Assembly: GCF_003605645.1 (NCBI RefSeq)
Contig: NZ_QVMU01000018.1
Span: forward strand, 28,503 to 92,502
Reading direction: 5' to 3'
Length of the DNA: 64,000 nucleotides
Origin: Vibrio sinensis
GTDB lineage: Bacteria; Pseudomonadota; Gammaproteobacteria; Enterobacterales; Vibrionaceae
Below the pieces are notes generated by a model. It searched no databases and was not told the origin of the DNA. It was given only the letters and a program-made list of their open reading frames with translations. Of this stretch, positions 53,091-62,432 are shown one piece after another. Positions within the stretch are counted from its first letter, which is position 1. Every line of letters begins with the position of its first letter. Both the position numbers and the translations under genes were made by a program.

Positions 53091-53105
53091 ATTCCTAGCT
53101 GGAAT
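53091..53105. promoter_or_regulatory. Palindromic LysR-type site before the LysR gene
   Basis: ATTCC-TAGCT-GGAAT, perfect arms with T-N11-A, ending 6 bases before the LysR start codon. The position fits autorepression by occluding the ribosome site or promoter of its own gene. Confidence 0.5.
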
Positions 53106-53111
53106 AAGTAT

Positions 53112-54053
53112 ATGAATATAGAAAAACTTGCTCGAATAGACCTGAATTTGCTGGTTTGCTTAAAGGTGTTGTTAGAAGAGCTCAATGTCACTCGAACCGC
53201 TCATCGGCTATGTTTAACACAATCTGCCGTTAGCAAAAGCTTAGCAAAGCTGCGAATCCAATTTGATGACCCTCTATTTTCACGCCATGCGCATGGACTC
53301 TCTCCTACGCCAAAAGCTCTCTATCTAAGACCAAAACTGGATGTATTAATTAACCAGCTCGAACAACTCACCCAACCCGAGCTGTTTGATCCTGCGACTA
53401 GCTCTATTCGATTCCAAATCGCTGCGGTTGAAAGTATCTATTCATTGATATTGCCACGTTTCTTACCAGAGTTATTTAACCAAGCACCCAAGGTGACACT
53501 CAGTACCCACGCATGGTCTGAACAAACCTTTACGCAACTTCAGCGAGGAGAGCTCGACTTAGGGATGACGGGTAAAGATATTGACATCAATGATGCCAAG
53601 TTGACGTTGCTGCCCCCCTCAGACATCTGTGAGCAAGAGATATATCAAGACATTCAAATGTGTCTATTGCGTAGTAACCATCCCATATTAAAAGCACCAT
53701 GGACATTAGAGCATTATTTGTCAGCTCGACACGTTCAAGTTCGTTGTGATGGTAATGATCGCTGGTTACTGGACTATCGCCTTGCAGATCTTGGTAAAGA
53801 ACGAGATATCGCAATTACAGTCCCTGACTTTAATAGCGCTGCGAGTTTATGTTGCTACACTGATTTTATTTTCACAGGCCCAAGTCATTTTGTTCACTTA
53901 GCCGCGAAACAACTCGCATTAACCGTTCTACCATTACCAATGCCATTTCCCCCAATGGCCTACACTTTGTTCTGGCATAAGGACAGAGAAAATGACCCTG
54001 CACTCGCTTGGTTAAGAGAAATGATTCAGGATAAAACTAGCCCTCTTAGATAA
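53112..54053 (+). CDS. LysR-family regulator divergent from the MFS exporter
   Basis: 313 aa. HTH: NVTRTAHRLCLTQSAVSKSLAKL; wing: DPLFSRHAHGLSPTPKA, as in the NodD/SyrM-like branch. The effector domain follows from about residue 95. The shared divergent region suggests control of the Bcr/CflA exporter gene; this is a common arrangement but not shown. Confidence 0.88.
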   Translation: MNIEKLARIDLNLLVCLKVLLEELNVTRTAHRLCLTQSAVSKSLAKLRIQFDDPLFSRHAHGLSPTPKALYLRPKLDVLINQLEQLTQPELFDPATSSIRFQIAAVESIYSLILPRFLPELFNQAPKVTLSTHAWSEQTFTQLQRGELDLGMTGKDIDINDAKLTLLPPSDICEQEIYQDIQMCLLRSNHPILKAPWTLEHYLSARHVQVRCDGNDRWLLDYRLADLGKERDIAITVPDFNSAASLCCYTDFIFTGPSHFVHLAAKQLALTVLPLPMPFPPMAYTLFWHKDRENDPALAWLREMIQDKTSPLR

Positions 54054-54151
54054 TTTGCAGCTCGCTTGCAAAAAGAGTAGCTTATTCCGCATCGTCCTAA
54101 AACGAGAAGTGATTCGTGCGGACATAAAAATAAAAATGAAGGATTACATTG

Positions 54152-55939
54152 ATGCTTACAACTACTGAACAGCGTTTGACTGCCATTAGAAAATGGCTTG
54201 CAGAGCACAATTTAGATGCTTTGCTCGTCCCTCACGAAGATGAATACCTTGGTGAATATGTTCCTGCACATAATGAGCGTTTACATTGGCTCACTGGATT
54301 CACGGGTTCAGCAGGTGCAGCCGTTATTACTCAAGACAAAGCTGCTATATTCATTGATGGTCGTTATACCGTTCAAGTAACCAAACAAGTTCCTGCAGAA
54401 CTATTTGAGTATCGTCACCTCATCAATGAACCGGCATTAGATTGGATTATTGACCACGTTGCAGCAGGTAAGAAAGTCGCCATTGATCCACGAATGCACT
54501 CTGGCGCATGGTTAGAATCAGCGCAAGCAAAGCTCTCTAAACAGCACCAACTTACCATTCTTGATAGTAACCCAATTGATGAACTGTGGATCGACCGCCC
54601 TGCTGCTGTTGTTTCTGACGTGCGCTTAATGGCTACCGATCTTGTCGGTCAATCAAGTGAAAGTAAACGTGAGCAAATCGGCACCTTGGTTAAAAAACAA
54701 GGTGCTGACTGTGTCGTCATCACTGCACTAGATTCTATCTGTTGGCTACTTAACGTTCGTGGTCTTGATGTTTCTCGCTTACCTGTTTTGCTGTCTCACG
54801 CAATCTTACATAGTAATGGAGAGGTAGAGTTTATCCTCGATCCTGCACGCATACCGGCTGAGTTTGATCAGCATGTTGGCCAAGGTGTTACTGTTTATCA
54901 CCCAGAACAACTACAAGCTCGTTTAGAAGCATTAAGCCACTGTAAGGTGCTACTTGATGCATCAACGAGCAACGCTTGGTTTAAATTGGTTCTGCAGAAC
55001 TGTGGCGCCCAAGTCATTACCGCCTCAGATCCTTGTTTAATGCCAAAAGCAGCAAAAAATGCGACTGAAATTGAAGGGATGAAAGCCTGTCATATCCGTG
55101 ATGGTGTGGCGATGGTGACCTTCTTATCATGGCTAGATAGCGAAGTAGCCCAAGGAAAACTGCATAATGAAGCTCAATTAGCGGATAAGCTTGAAGCAAT
55201 TCGTCGCCTTGACCCAAGCTTAAAAGACCTAAGTTTCGATACAATTTCAGCGGCAGGTGGTAATGCAGCAATGTGCCACTACAACCACGAAAACCAACCG
55301 ACACCCGGTCAACTAACTCTTAATACACTTTACTTAGTCGATTCAGGTGGCCAATACTTAGATGGCACTACTGACATAACCCGTACTATTGCGATCGGCC
55401 AACCAAGTGCTGAGATGGTTCAGCAATTTACCTTAGCCTTAAAAGGTCATATTGGTATCGCTCGTGCGCGTTTCCCTCAAGGGACTCGAGGTTTCCAACT
55501 TGATACTCTAGCACGTCAGCATCTATGGGCTGAGGGTTACGATTACGACCATGGTACGGGTCATGGTGTTGGGCATTTCCTAAGTGTGCATGAGGGTCCA
55601 GCAAGTATCTCAAAACGTTTAATTGATGTCCCACTCGTTGAGGGTATGGTGTTATCAAATGAACCGGGTTACTACCGCGCAGAACAGTTTGGTATTCGTA
55701 TTGAAAACCTTGAGCTGATTGTAGAACTTCCAACACAAGGTGATTTCTCAGTACTGACGTTTGAATCTCTGACTCGCTGTCCAATTGATGTTCGTAATAT
55801 CGACGTTAACCTGCTGACTCGACCAGAGCTTGCATGGCTTAACGAATACCATAGTAAAGTATGGGCTGATTTGAACGAACTAGTCGATGGTGAAGTGCTG
55901 ACTTGGCTACGCCAGGCAACTTTGCCTCTCAGTCACTAG
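54152..55939 (+). CDS. Aminopeptidase P family metallopeptidase (three-domain Xaa-Pro type)
   Basis: 595 aa from ATG 54152 (AAGGA 8 bases before). Removes N-terminal residues preceding proline. Two creatinase-like N-terminal domains (HEDEYLGEYVPAHNERLHWLTGFTGSAG opens the first) precede the pita-bread domain, whose metal ligands are visible: DSGGQYLDGTTDITRT (two Asp), GTGHGVGHFLSVHE (His), NEPGYYR (Glu) and GIRIENLE (Glu). The length matches eukaryote-like cytosolic XPNPEP1 forms rather than the 440-aa E. coli PepP. Confidence 0.92.
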   Translation: MLTTTEQRLTAIRKWLAEHNLDALLVPHEDEYLGEYVPAHNERLHWLTGFTGSAGAAVITQDKAAIFIDGRYTVQVTKQVPAELFEYRHLINEPALDWIIDHVAAGKKVAIDPRMHSGAWLESAQAKLSKQHQLTILDSNPIDELWIDRPAAVVSDVRLMATDLVGQSSESKREQIGTLVKKQGADCVVITALDSICWLLNVRGLDVSRLPVLLSHAILHSNGEVEFILDPARIPAEFDQHVGQGVTVYHPEQLQARLEALSHCKVLLDASTSNAWFKLVLQNCGAQVITASDPCLMPKAAKNATEIEGMKACHIRDGVAMVTFLSWLDSEVAQGKLHNEAQLADKLEAIRRLDPSLKDLSFDTISAAGGNAAMCHYNHENQPTPGQLTLNTLYLVDSGGQYLDGTTDITRTIAIGQPSAEMVQQFTLALKGHIGIARARFPQGTRGFQLDTLARQHLWAEGYDYDHGTGHGVGHFLSVHEGPASISKRLIDVPLVEGMVLSNEPGYYRAEQFGIRIENLELIVELPTQGDFSVLTFESLTRCPIDVRNIDVNLLTRPELAWLNEYHSKVWADLNELVDGEVLTWLRQATLPLSH

Positions 55940-55968
55940 ATATAACGAAAGCACAATGTACTATTGAG

Positions 55969-55996
55969 AAAAGGCTTCCTATCGGAAGCCTTTTTT
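55969..55996 (+). terminator. Terminator of the aminopeptidase gene
   Basis: AAGGCTTCC (55971-55979), loop TATC, GGAAGCCTT (55984-55992), T-run. Confidence 0.88.
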
Positions 55997-56014
55997 ATGT
56001 TTCACGTGAAACAT
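55997..56014. other. parS centromere-like site (ParB1 binding), intergenic
   Basis: ATGTTTCACGTGAAACAT is an 18-bp perfect palindrome containing the full consensus parS TGTTTCACGTGAAACA. In Vibrio the chromosome I ParAB1 system uses such sites near oriC1. It sits between the aminopeptidase terminator and thiH. Confidence 0.92.
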
Positions 56015-56058
56015 ACCATCAAACTATCATCCTATAGCCCTGTCGTCTGCCATTCTTC

Positions 56059-57171
56059 CTAACCAGAATAAGCGCGATGCCAATCGCGCCAAACAGGATC
56101 AAACCCTTGATTACGAATCATAGCTTCGACACTTTGAGCGCTTCGCTCGTCGCTGATTTCAAACTGCTCTAGCTCGCTATCTTCAAGAGCATAACCACCA
56201 GGCTGTGTTTTTGATGCCGCTGACATTGAAGTGATACCAAGCGGCAATACATTATCTCTAAATGTTTCGCTCTCTCGTGTCGAGAGAGATAGTTCCACTT
56301 CAGAGTTAAGCAACCGGTAAGCACAGATCAATTGAACCAACTGTCTATCCGTCATGATTGATTTGGGCTGCAATCCTCCCTCACACGGACGTAATCTTGG
56401 AAATGAAATAGAGTATCGGGTTTTCCAATAAGTTTGCTCTAAATACTCAAGGTGAGCCGCCACAAAAAAACAATCGGTACGCCACTCTTCCAAGCCTATA
56501 AGAGCCCCAATTCCAATCTTATCAATACCCGCCTTGGCAAGCCGATCTGGCGTTTCTAAGCGAAACTCAAAATTAGTTTTATTGCCCCGCAAGTGATGTT
56601 TCGCATAGGTTACTGGTTGATAGGTTTCTTGGTATACCATTACTGCATCTAAGCCAAGTGTTTTGAGTTCAGCATAATCATGCTGCTCAAGAGGCTGGAC
56701 CTCCATCGCCAAGTAATTAAAATGAGGTTTAATCACAGGTAACATTTGACGAAAATAGTTCATCCCCACTTTAGTTTCATGCTCACCAGTCACAAGTAAA
56801 ACGCTATCAAACTTCATCGCTTTAATTGCGACAACCTCCGCTTCGATCTCTGATTCAGTTAGAGTTCGTCGCTTAATACGGTTTTCCATTGAGAAGCCAC
56901 AATAGCTACAAGCATTCGCACATAAATTGGAAAGATAGAGCGGTATATACAATGACATCGTTTGGCCAAAACGCTTACGTGTGAGCACAAAAGATTGCTG
57001 GGCCATCTGCTCTAAGTAAGGCTCTGCCGCCGGTGATATCAGCGCTTTAAAATCTTCCAAATCACGCTTCGTTTTTGCTAATGCTCGTTCAACATCCAGT
57101 GTTGTTTTACTATATATTGATAGAGATATATCGTCCCAATTAAGTTGATTAAACTCTTTTACGAAGCTCAT
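56059..57171 (-). CDS. thiH: Tyrosine lyase ThiH (radical SAM)
   Basis: 370 aa. Cleaves tyrosine to dehydroglycine for the thiazole of thiamine. Cluster cysteines are Cys84, Cys88 and Cys91 in LCANACSYCGF. EHETKVGMNYF and RLRPCEGGLQPKS are ThiH marks. Last gene of the thiCEFSGH operon; 8 bases separate it from thiG. No clear terminator follows. Confidence 0.94.
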   Translation of the reverse strand: MSFVKEFNQLNWDDISLSIYSKTTLDVERALAKTKRDLEDFKALISPAAEPYLEQMAQQSFVLTRKRFGQTMSLYIPLYLSNLCANACSYCGFSMENRIKRRTLTESEIEAEVVAIKAMKFDSVLLVTGEHETKVGMNYFRQMLPVIKPHFNYLAMEVQPLEQHDYAELKTLGLDAVMVYQETYQPVTYAKHHLRGNKTNFEFRLETPDRLAKAGIDKIGIGALIGLEEWRTDCFFVAAHLEYLEQTYWKTRYSISFPRLRPCEGGLQPKSIMTDRQLVQLICAYRLLNSEVELSLSTRESETFRDNVLPLGITSMSAASKTQPGGYALEDSELEQFEISDERSAQSVEAMIRNQGFDPVWRDWHRAYSG

Positions 57172-57179
57172 AAGCCAAC

Positions 57180-57944
57180 CTAATTATCCAAAAAAGACGT
57201 TAATGGGCTCGATGCAACCGCATGAGAACTCTGACCCGCAAGCCCTGCTTTATACGCCATACGACCAGACTCCACTGCCAATTTAAAAGCGGTTGCCATA
57301 ACTATAGGGTTGCGAGCGGTCGCTATTGCTGTGTTGACGAGTACTGCATCTGCCCCCATTTCCATCGCTCTTGCTGCGTGGGATGGTGCGCCAATACCAG
57401 CATCGACGACGACGGGTACCGTCGCTTGGTCAATAATAATCTCCAGAAAATCATGAGAAGCAATGCCCTTATTTGAGCCAATAGGAGCACCTAAAGGCAT
57501 CACTGCCGCACAACCTACTTCTTCTAATCGCTTACACAAGACAGGATCAGCATGACAATACGGCAGCACCACAAAGCCATCTTTCACCAATTGTTCAGCG
57601 GCAATAAGTGTTTCGATAGGATCCGGCATCAAGTATTTTGGGTCAGGATGAATTTCCAGTTTCAGCCAATTCGTACCTAAAGCTTCTCTCGCTAGATGCG
57701 CGGCGAATATTGCGTCTTTTGCACTTTTAGCTCCCGATGTATTAGGTAGTAAATTCACGCCCATCTTTAGCAAAGGTTGCAATATGTCGTCATGCTTATC
57801 ATGAATATCGACACGCTTTAATGCCATCGTCGCTAACTGAGAGCCTGAAGAGTTAATAGCTTGGGCCATTAAAAGGCTGTTGGCGAATTTCCCCGTTCCG
57901 GTAAACAAACGAGAATCAAATGTTTTATCTGCAATCTTTAACAT
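57180..57944 (-). CDS. thiG: Thiazole synthase ThiG
   Basis: 254 aa TIM-barrel enzyme that joins deoxyxylulose phosphate, dehydroglycine and ThiS thiocarboxylate. The Schiff-base lysine is in NWLKLEIHPD; LFTGTGKF, LLPNTSGAKSAKDAI and VVDAGIGAPSHAARAMEMGADAVLVNTAIA are signatures. It works as a complex with ThiH (in E. coli-type pathways) and ThiS, whose genes flank it. Confidence 0.95.
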   Translation of the reverse strand: MLKIADKTFDSRLFTGTGKFANSLLMAQAINSSGSQLATMALKRVDIHDKHDDILQPLLKMGVNLLPNTSGAKSAKDAIFAAHLAREALGTNWLKLEIHPDPKYLMPDPIETLIAAEQLVKDGFVVLPYCHADPVLCKRLEEVGCAAVMPLGAPIGSNKGIASHDFLEIIIDQATVPVVVDAGIGAPSHAARAMEMGADAVLVNTAIATARNPIVMATAFKLAVESGRMAYKAGLAGQSSHAVASSPLTSFLDN

Positions 57945-57946
57945 GA

Positions 57947-58156
57947 TTAGCCTCCTGCAATAGCTTGGAACAGTGATATTTCATCACCATCACAAAGCAA
58001 CGTACTAGCCCAAACACTGTGCGGCACGACCTGATTATTAATAGCAAACACACAGCCTTGATGGGGAAGCTCAAATTGGCTGATGACCTGTTCTAAGTTC
58101 CCATCATTCACTATCTGATGTGGGGTTTGATTAATATGAATGGTAATAAAACTCAT
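57947..58156 (-). CDS. thiS: Sulfur carrier protein ThiS
   Basis: 69 aa ubiquitin-like protein ending in the required Gly-Gly (FQAIAGG). The tail is adenylated by ThiF and converted to thiocarboxylate. It overlaps the thiF end by 4 bases (ATGA) and lies 2 bases before thiG. Confidence 0.93.
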   Translation of the reverse strand: MSFITIHINQTPHQIVNDGNLEQVISQFELPHQGCVFAINNQVVPHSVWASTLLCDGDEISLFQAIAGG

Positions 58157-58929
58157 GACTCAACCTCCGTAAGATTCATTACTGATGCACACACCTTACA
58201 CTCGCTGTCCCGCATAATATCGACCGTTTGCCATTGCATCGTTTCACCATTAAAAATATGTAACTGGTTCGCCTTTACCGAAAATCGCCCAGTAGCGAGC
58301 TTTTGAATTGCGGCTAACGCTTGGTAATTACCTAGAGTTCCAACGACTGGCCCAACAACTCCTAGATCGCTGCATTGGGTATTTTGATGAGTGTTATCGA
58401 ATGGAATTAAGCAACGATAACAAGGCGCTTCTCTAGCAAAATCGAAGACACTAAATTGCCCTTGCCAACCAATAGCTGCCGCAGATATCAATGGTGTTTT
58501 TTGGAAATAGCAGATCCGATTTATCTGCTGACGGGTATGCAGGTTATCACTGCAATCAAGTACCACATCAGCAAGCATCACCTCCAAACTCAATTGCTCA
58601 TCAGACAGACGGTGGTCAATTGATCTCAGTTTTATATGGGGATTCAGCTGCTCTAGTTGTTTGATCAATGCACGCGCTTTGTTTTGTTTAAGGTCAGATT
58701 GACGATAAGCAACTTGTCTTTGTAGGTTGCTGCTTTCGACAACATCATCATCGACGAGAACCAGACGGCCAGTACCACTTGCCGCTAAATAAAGCGATGC
58801 CGCTGTACCTAACCCTCCACAACCAATGATTAATACATGAGATTGAATTAATGAGAGCTGCCCTTGCTCCCCGATTTCAGGTAAAGATATCTGCCTTTGA
58901 TAACGCAAAAATAACGATTCAGATAACAT
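58153..58929 (-). CDS. thiF: ThiS adenylyltransferase ThiF
   Basis: 258 aa E1-like enzyme. ATP-binding GCGGLGTAASLYLAASG (about residue 34-50), LLVDDD-like VLVDDDVVESSNLQRQVAYR, and two zinc CxxC pairs (CYRC and CKVC). It activates ThiS for sulfur transfer. Its start overlaps the thiE end by 11 bases. Confidence 0.94.
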   Translation of the reverse strand: MLSESLFLRYQRQISLPEIGEQGQLSLIQSHVLIIGCGGLGTAASLYLAASGTGRLVLVDDDVVESSNLQRQVAYRQSDLKQNKARALIKQLEQLNPHIKLRSIDHRLSDEQLSLEVMLADVVLDCSDNLHTRQQINRICYFQKTPLISAAAIGWQGQFSVFDFAREAPCYRCLIPFDNTHQNTQCSDLGVVGPVVGTLGNYQALAAIQKLATGRFSVKANQLHIFNGETMQWQTVDIMRDSECKVCASVMNLTEVES

Positions 58930-60193
58930 GGTCGACTCCTTGCCCCATTGAGTCTACCCGCACATTTCTTTGCATAATTGTTCGAAAACCGAGTAGCACT
59001 TGCTTTGGCTGCGTAGCTAAGGTAATCGCTCTGACGACTGCCAAACTCGATACACCGCAATCCCAAACTAATGGCGCTGTATCCAAGTCTATCCCTCCAA
59101 TAGCAACGGTTGGGTACCCAAATTCTTGATGGTATGGAATGGTCTTAATCAGTCGTTGATATAGCGCTAGCCGTACTAAGCCCTGTGGTTTCGATGGCAT
59201 CGTTTTAGTCGTGGTAGGAAAAATATGCCCAAGAGCGATATAACTTGGATTAATTTGGCTGATTCTAAGCAACTCAAAATAGCCGTGAGTCGATAGACCG
59301 AGGCGAATACCAGCTTGTTCAATCAAAGAGAGATTAGCGTACTCAATATCTTCCTGACCAAGGTGAACACCAAAAGCACCATACTTAAGAGCCAACTGCC
59401 AATAGTCGTTGATAAATACTTGGCCGTTATATTGTTTGCCCAAATCAATTGATCGTTGAATCTGTGCTTCAAGGTCTGCTTGATCAGGATCTTTTATACG
59501 CAGCTGAATCGTTTTTACGCCTAACTTTAGCAATCGCTCAATCCATTCACTACTGTCAACTACAGGATAAAGTCCAAGTTGATGCTTATTTAAATATGCG
59601 AAATTTAAATGGGTAACGCGATTGGGTTCGAACTGACTTAGCCACAGACTCTTAATCCCTAGCCGTTTATCTTCAAGAACAGGGCGAGGAAAGCACGCAT
59701 AATCAACTGGCCATGTTTCACGTGAAACATGCATAGCAGCTCTCGCTACACTAAGACAATCTTCGATTGGAAATTGCAAAGCAAGCAAGGTGATAACCCA
59801 AGACAAATGATGCTGATGTTGAGCCTGTTCGAAAGGTTTATTTGGGTAAGAAAAAGCGCGCACTTCATCGTTCAATGGGTGATGCCAAATATCAAAGGAG
59901 TGTTCACCCTCAATAATTCCAAGTGAAACTGAATTGCGCTCATGAGGAACTTGGACAAAATCATGCCGTGTCATGTAGTCTAAGAAGATGTCACCAAAGC
60001 GATCCAAAGGTTCGATGAGATCAGTACCGACGACCAGTCTATTGTCAGCAAAGCTTATCTTGAATTGTGATGTAGAACTAACGCCCAACATCACCTCATT
60101 AGTCGCAAAACCATTTCGTTTTGCGACCGATAATACTTGCTGAATCTCTGCCGTCAGTTCTATCAAAGTAGATGGAACTAATATTTCGACCAT
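58919..60193 (-). CDS. thiE: Thiamine-phosphate synthase ThiE with N-terminal extension
   Basis: 424 aa, twice the normal 210. The C-terminal half (from about residue 208, LGLYPVVDSSEWIERLLKLG) is ThiE: VKTIQLRIKD, VFINDYWQLALKYGAFGVHLGQED, GLSTHG, YIALGHIFPTTTK and VAIGGI. It couples HMP-PP with the thiazole phosphate. The N-terminal 205 residues are not ThiE; LLALQFPIEDCLSVARAAMH and RETWPVDYACFPRP faintly recall the end of ThiD-like HMP kinases, but no ATP or active-site motif is seen. A parS lies in the gene at 59713-59730. It ends inside thiF. Confidence 0.9.
   Translation of the reverse strand: MVEILVPSTLIELTAEIQQVLSVAKRNGFATNEVMLGVSSTSQFKISFADNRLVVGTDLIEPLDRFGDIFLDYMTRHDFVQVPHERNSVSLGIIEGEHSFDIWHHPLNDEVRAFSYPNKPFEQAQHQHHLSWVITLLALQFPIEDCLSVARAAMHVSRETWPVDYACFPRPVLEDKRLGIKSLWLSQFEPNRVTHLNFAYLNKHQLGLYPVVDSSEWIERLLKLGVKTIQLRIKDPDQADLEAQIQRSIDLGKQYNGQVFINDYWQLALKYGAFGVHLGQEDIEYANLSLIEQAGIRLGLSTHGYFELLRISQINPSYIALGHIFPTTTKTMPSKPQGLVRLALYQRLIKTIPYHQEFGYPTVAIGGIDLDTAPLVWDCGVSSLAVVRAITLATQPKQVLLGFRTIMQRNVRVDSMGQGVDHVI
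59713..59730. other. parS site inside thiE
   Basis: ATGTTTCACGTGAAACAT again, part of a 20-bp perfect palindrome (59712-59731). It is 3.7 kb from the site at 55997. The reading frame of thiE encodes it as part of AAMHVSRETWP. Confidence 0.92.
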
Positions 60194-60195
60194 GA

Positions 60196-62133
60196 TTACT
60201 CCGCTTCAGATGTCACCGCAGGATGATACAGTTCTGACCCTGTAGCCCTAAACTCAGCCGATTTCTGCTTCATACCCTCTAATGGGTCATCCAGCATCTT
60301 AATTGAAATGGCCTGATCGGCAGCTACCTGTTCAGTATCTTTAGCGTATTCTCTAACTTCCTGTGAGATCTTCATTGAACAGAACTTAGGTCCACACATA
60401 GAACAAAAATGAGCAACCTTACCCGACTCTTGTGGCAAAGTTTCATCATGGAAAGTTCGAGCTGTTTCAGGATCAAGCGAAAGGTTGAATTGATCTTCCC
60501 ATCGGAACTCAAACCGCGCTTTAGATAATGCATTATCACGAATTTGTGCACCGGGGTGACCTTTGGCTAAGTCGGCGGCATGAGCGGCCAATTTGTATGT
60601 GATCAGCCCTGTTTTAACATCTTCTTTATTGGGCAAGCCTAGGTGCTCTTTTGGTGTCACATAACACAACATCGCACAGCCATACCAACCAATCATTGCT
60701 GCGCCGATACCCGACGTTATATGATCATATCCTGGTGCTATATCCGTTGTTAATGGGCCTAAAGTATAAAATGGTGCTTCGTGACAATGTTTAAGCTGCT
60801 CATCCATATTCTCTTTAATCATGTGCATAGGCACATGACCTGGCCCTTCAATTATGACCTGAACATCATATTCCCATGCGATTTTTGTTAGCTCTCCTAA
60901 CGTGCGTAGCTCAGCAAACTGCGCTTCATCGTTGGCGTCCGCAATTGACCCGGGACGAAGCCCATCCCCTAAAGAAAGAGCCACATCGTATTGGGCACAA
61001 ATTTCACAGATTTCACGGAAATGAGTATAAAGGAAGCTTTCTTGATGATGAGCAAGACACCACTTAGCAATAATAGAGCCACCACGAGAAACTATCCCCG
61101 TGACACGTTTGGCCGTCATTGGTACATAACGTAATAATAAACCGGCATGAATTGTAAAGTAGTCAACGCCCTGCTCTGCTTGCTCAATAAGCGTATCGCG
61201 CATCACTTCCCAGTTGAGATCTTCAGCAACACCATTTACTTTTTCCAACGCTTGATACATTGGAACCGTACCAATTGGAACTGGGCTATTACGTAATATC
61301 CACTCTCGCGTTTCATGAATATTGCGTCCAGTAGATAGGTCCATTACCGTATCGCCCCCCCAACGAGTCGACCAAACTAACTTTTCTACTTCTTCTTCAA
61401 TTGACGAACTGACTGATGAATTACCAATATTAGCGTTTACTTTAACTAAGAAATTACGCCCGATAATCATCGGCTCAGATTCTGGATGGTTGATGTTAGA
61501 GGGAATAATCGCACGCCCCTCGGCGACTTCCTTACGAACAAACTCAGCGGTGATATCTTGAGGCAAGTTAGCACCAAAGTTTTGTCCAGGGTGCTGTTGG
61601 TTAAGCATATCGTCGTTGTATCGAACACGTCCCATGTTCTCACGTAAGGCGATATATTCCATTTCAGGTGTAATGATACCTTGCCGTGCATAGTGTAATT
61701 GGGTGACACATTGCCCGGACTGCGCGCGACGAATTCTTGGTAGGTTACCGTAACGAAGGTCGTCTAGCGTTATGTCATCTAAACGTTCTTTGGCATACGC
61801 TGAACTCACATCATCCAGTAATAAGGTATCTCCACGCTCTTCAATCCATAACTCCCTTAACTTAGGAAGCCCATTGTATAGATCGATAGGATGGTCAGGA
61901 TCTGTATAGACGCCTGATGTATCGTATACACGAAGCGGTTCGTTAGATTCAAATATAGGGCTTTCTTTGGTACCGCCGATAAGACTATCAGCTAATGAAA
62001 TTTCCCGCATTGGAACACGAACGTCAGGACGTTCTCCTTCGACATAAACTTTGCGAGAATTCGGGTATGGTTGTACCGAAAGAGTATCTATAAACTGTTT
62101 AGCTTCCAGTCTAGCTTGCTTGCGACTCGACAT
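60196..62133 (-). CDS. thiC: HMP-phosphate synthase ThiC
   Basis: 645 aa (E. coli 631). Radical-SAM enzyme that rearranges AIR to HMP-P. The C-terminal cluster motif is CSMCGPKFC (C-x2-C-x4-C). SNINHPESEPMIIGRNFLVK, YFTIHAGLLLRYV, SLGDGLRPG and GPGHVPMH are signatures. AAGGA lies 8 bases before the ATG. First gene of thiCEFSGH, led by a TPP riboswitch. Confidence 0.97.
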   Translation of the reverse strand: MSSRKQARLEAKQFIDTLSVQPYPNSRKVYVEGERPDVRVPMREISLADSLIGGTKESPIFESNEPLRVYDTSGVYTDPDHPIDLYNGLPKLRELWIEERGDTLLLDDVSSAYAKERLDDITLDDLRYGNLPRIRRAQSGQCVTQLHYARQGIITPEMEYIALRENMGRVRYNDDMLNQQHPGQNFGANLPQDITAEFVRKEVAEGRAIIPSNINHPESEPMIIGRNFLVKVNANIGNSSVSSSIEEEVEKLVWSTRWGGDTVMDLSTGRNIHETREWILRNSPVPIGTVPMYQALEKVNGVAEDLNWEVMRDTLIEQAEQGVDYFTIHAGLLLRYVPMTAKRVTGIVSRGGSIIAKWCLAHHQESFLYTHFREICEICAQYDVALSLGDGLRPGSIADANDEAQFAELRTLGELTKIAWEYDVQVIIEGPGHVPMHMIKENMDEQLKHCHEAPFYTLGPLTTDIAPGYDHITSGIGAAMIGWYGCAMLCYVTPKEHLGLPNKEDVKTGLITYKLAAHAADLAKGHPGAQIRDNALSKARFEFRWEDQFNLSLDPETARTFHDETLPQESGKVAHFCSMCGPKFCSMKISQEVREYAKDTEQVAADQAISIKMLDDPLEGMKQKSAEFRATGSELYHPAVTSEAE

Positions 62134-62211
62134 AGCATTTTTCCTTGCTCATTTTTTATAAAACGTATGGGATAAAAATGCTTGGCGGAACGATATGACA
62201 AGAGGAATCTA

Positions 62212-62235
62212 ATGCTGTTAAAAATAGAACAGCAT
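62212..62235 (-). repeat. Hairpin in the thiC leader downstream of the riboswitch
   Basis: ATGCTGTT (62212-62219) pairs with AACAGCAT (62228-62235). There is no T-run. It lies between the aptamer and thiC and may be part of the expression platform. Confidence 0.4.
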
Positions 62236-62290
62236 CGATAATGAGATTAGTTGACCAAAATATAGAAGTATATTTAGTAAAGTTATCTTC

Positions 62291-62375
62291 TCTTGTTCCC
62301 TACGCAGGTGTTAGCCTGATCAGGTTCTACGGATCCCGAATTAACGGTCTCAGCCAAATGGCTCTCCGACAAGTG
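62291..62375 (-). promoter_or_regulatory. TPP riboswitch (THI element)
   Basis: On the minus strand, GTCGGAGAGCC at the 5' side, GGCTGAGACC, then GAACCTGATCAGGCTAA and CACCTGCGTAGGGAACAAG, the conserved thi-box blocks in order. Binding of thiamine pyrophosphate would turn off the thi operon, whose first codon lies 158 bases further on. The expression platform is not obvious. Confidence 0.96.
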
Positions 62376-62432
62376 AAGCAATTATAAGCAATACGTAATT
62401 TGAAACCAAGTCAAATACGTAAAAAAACATCG

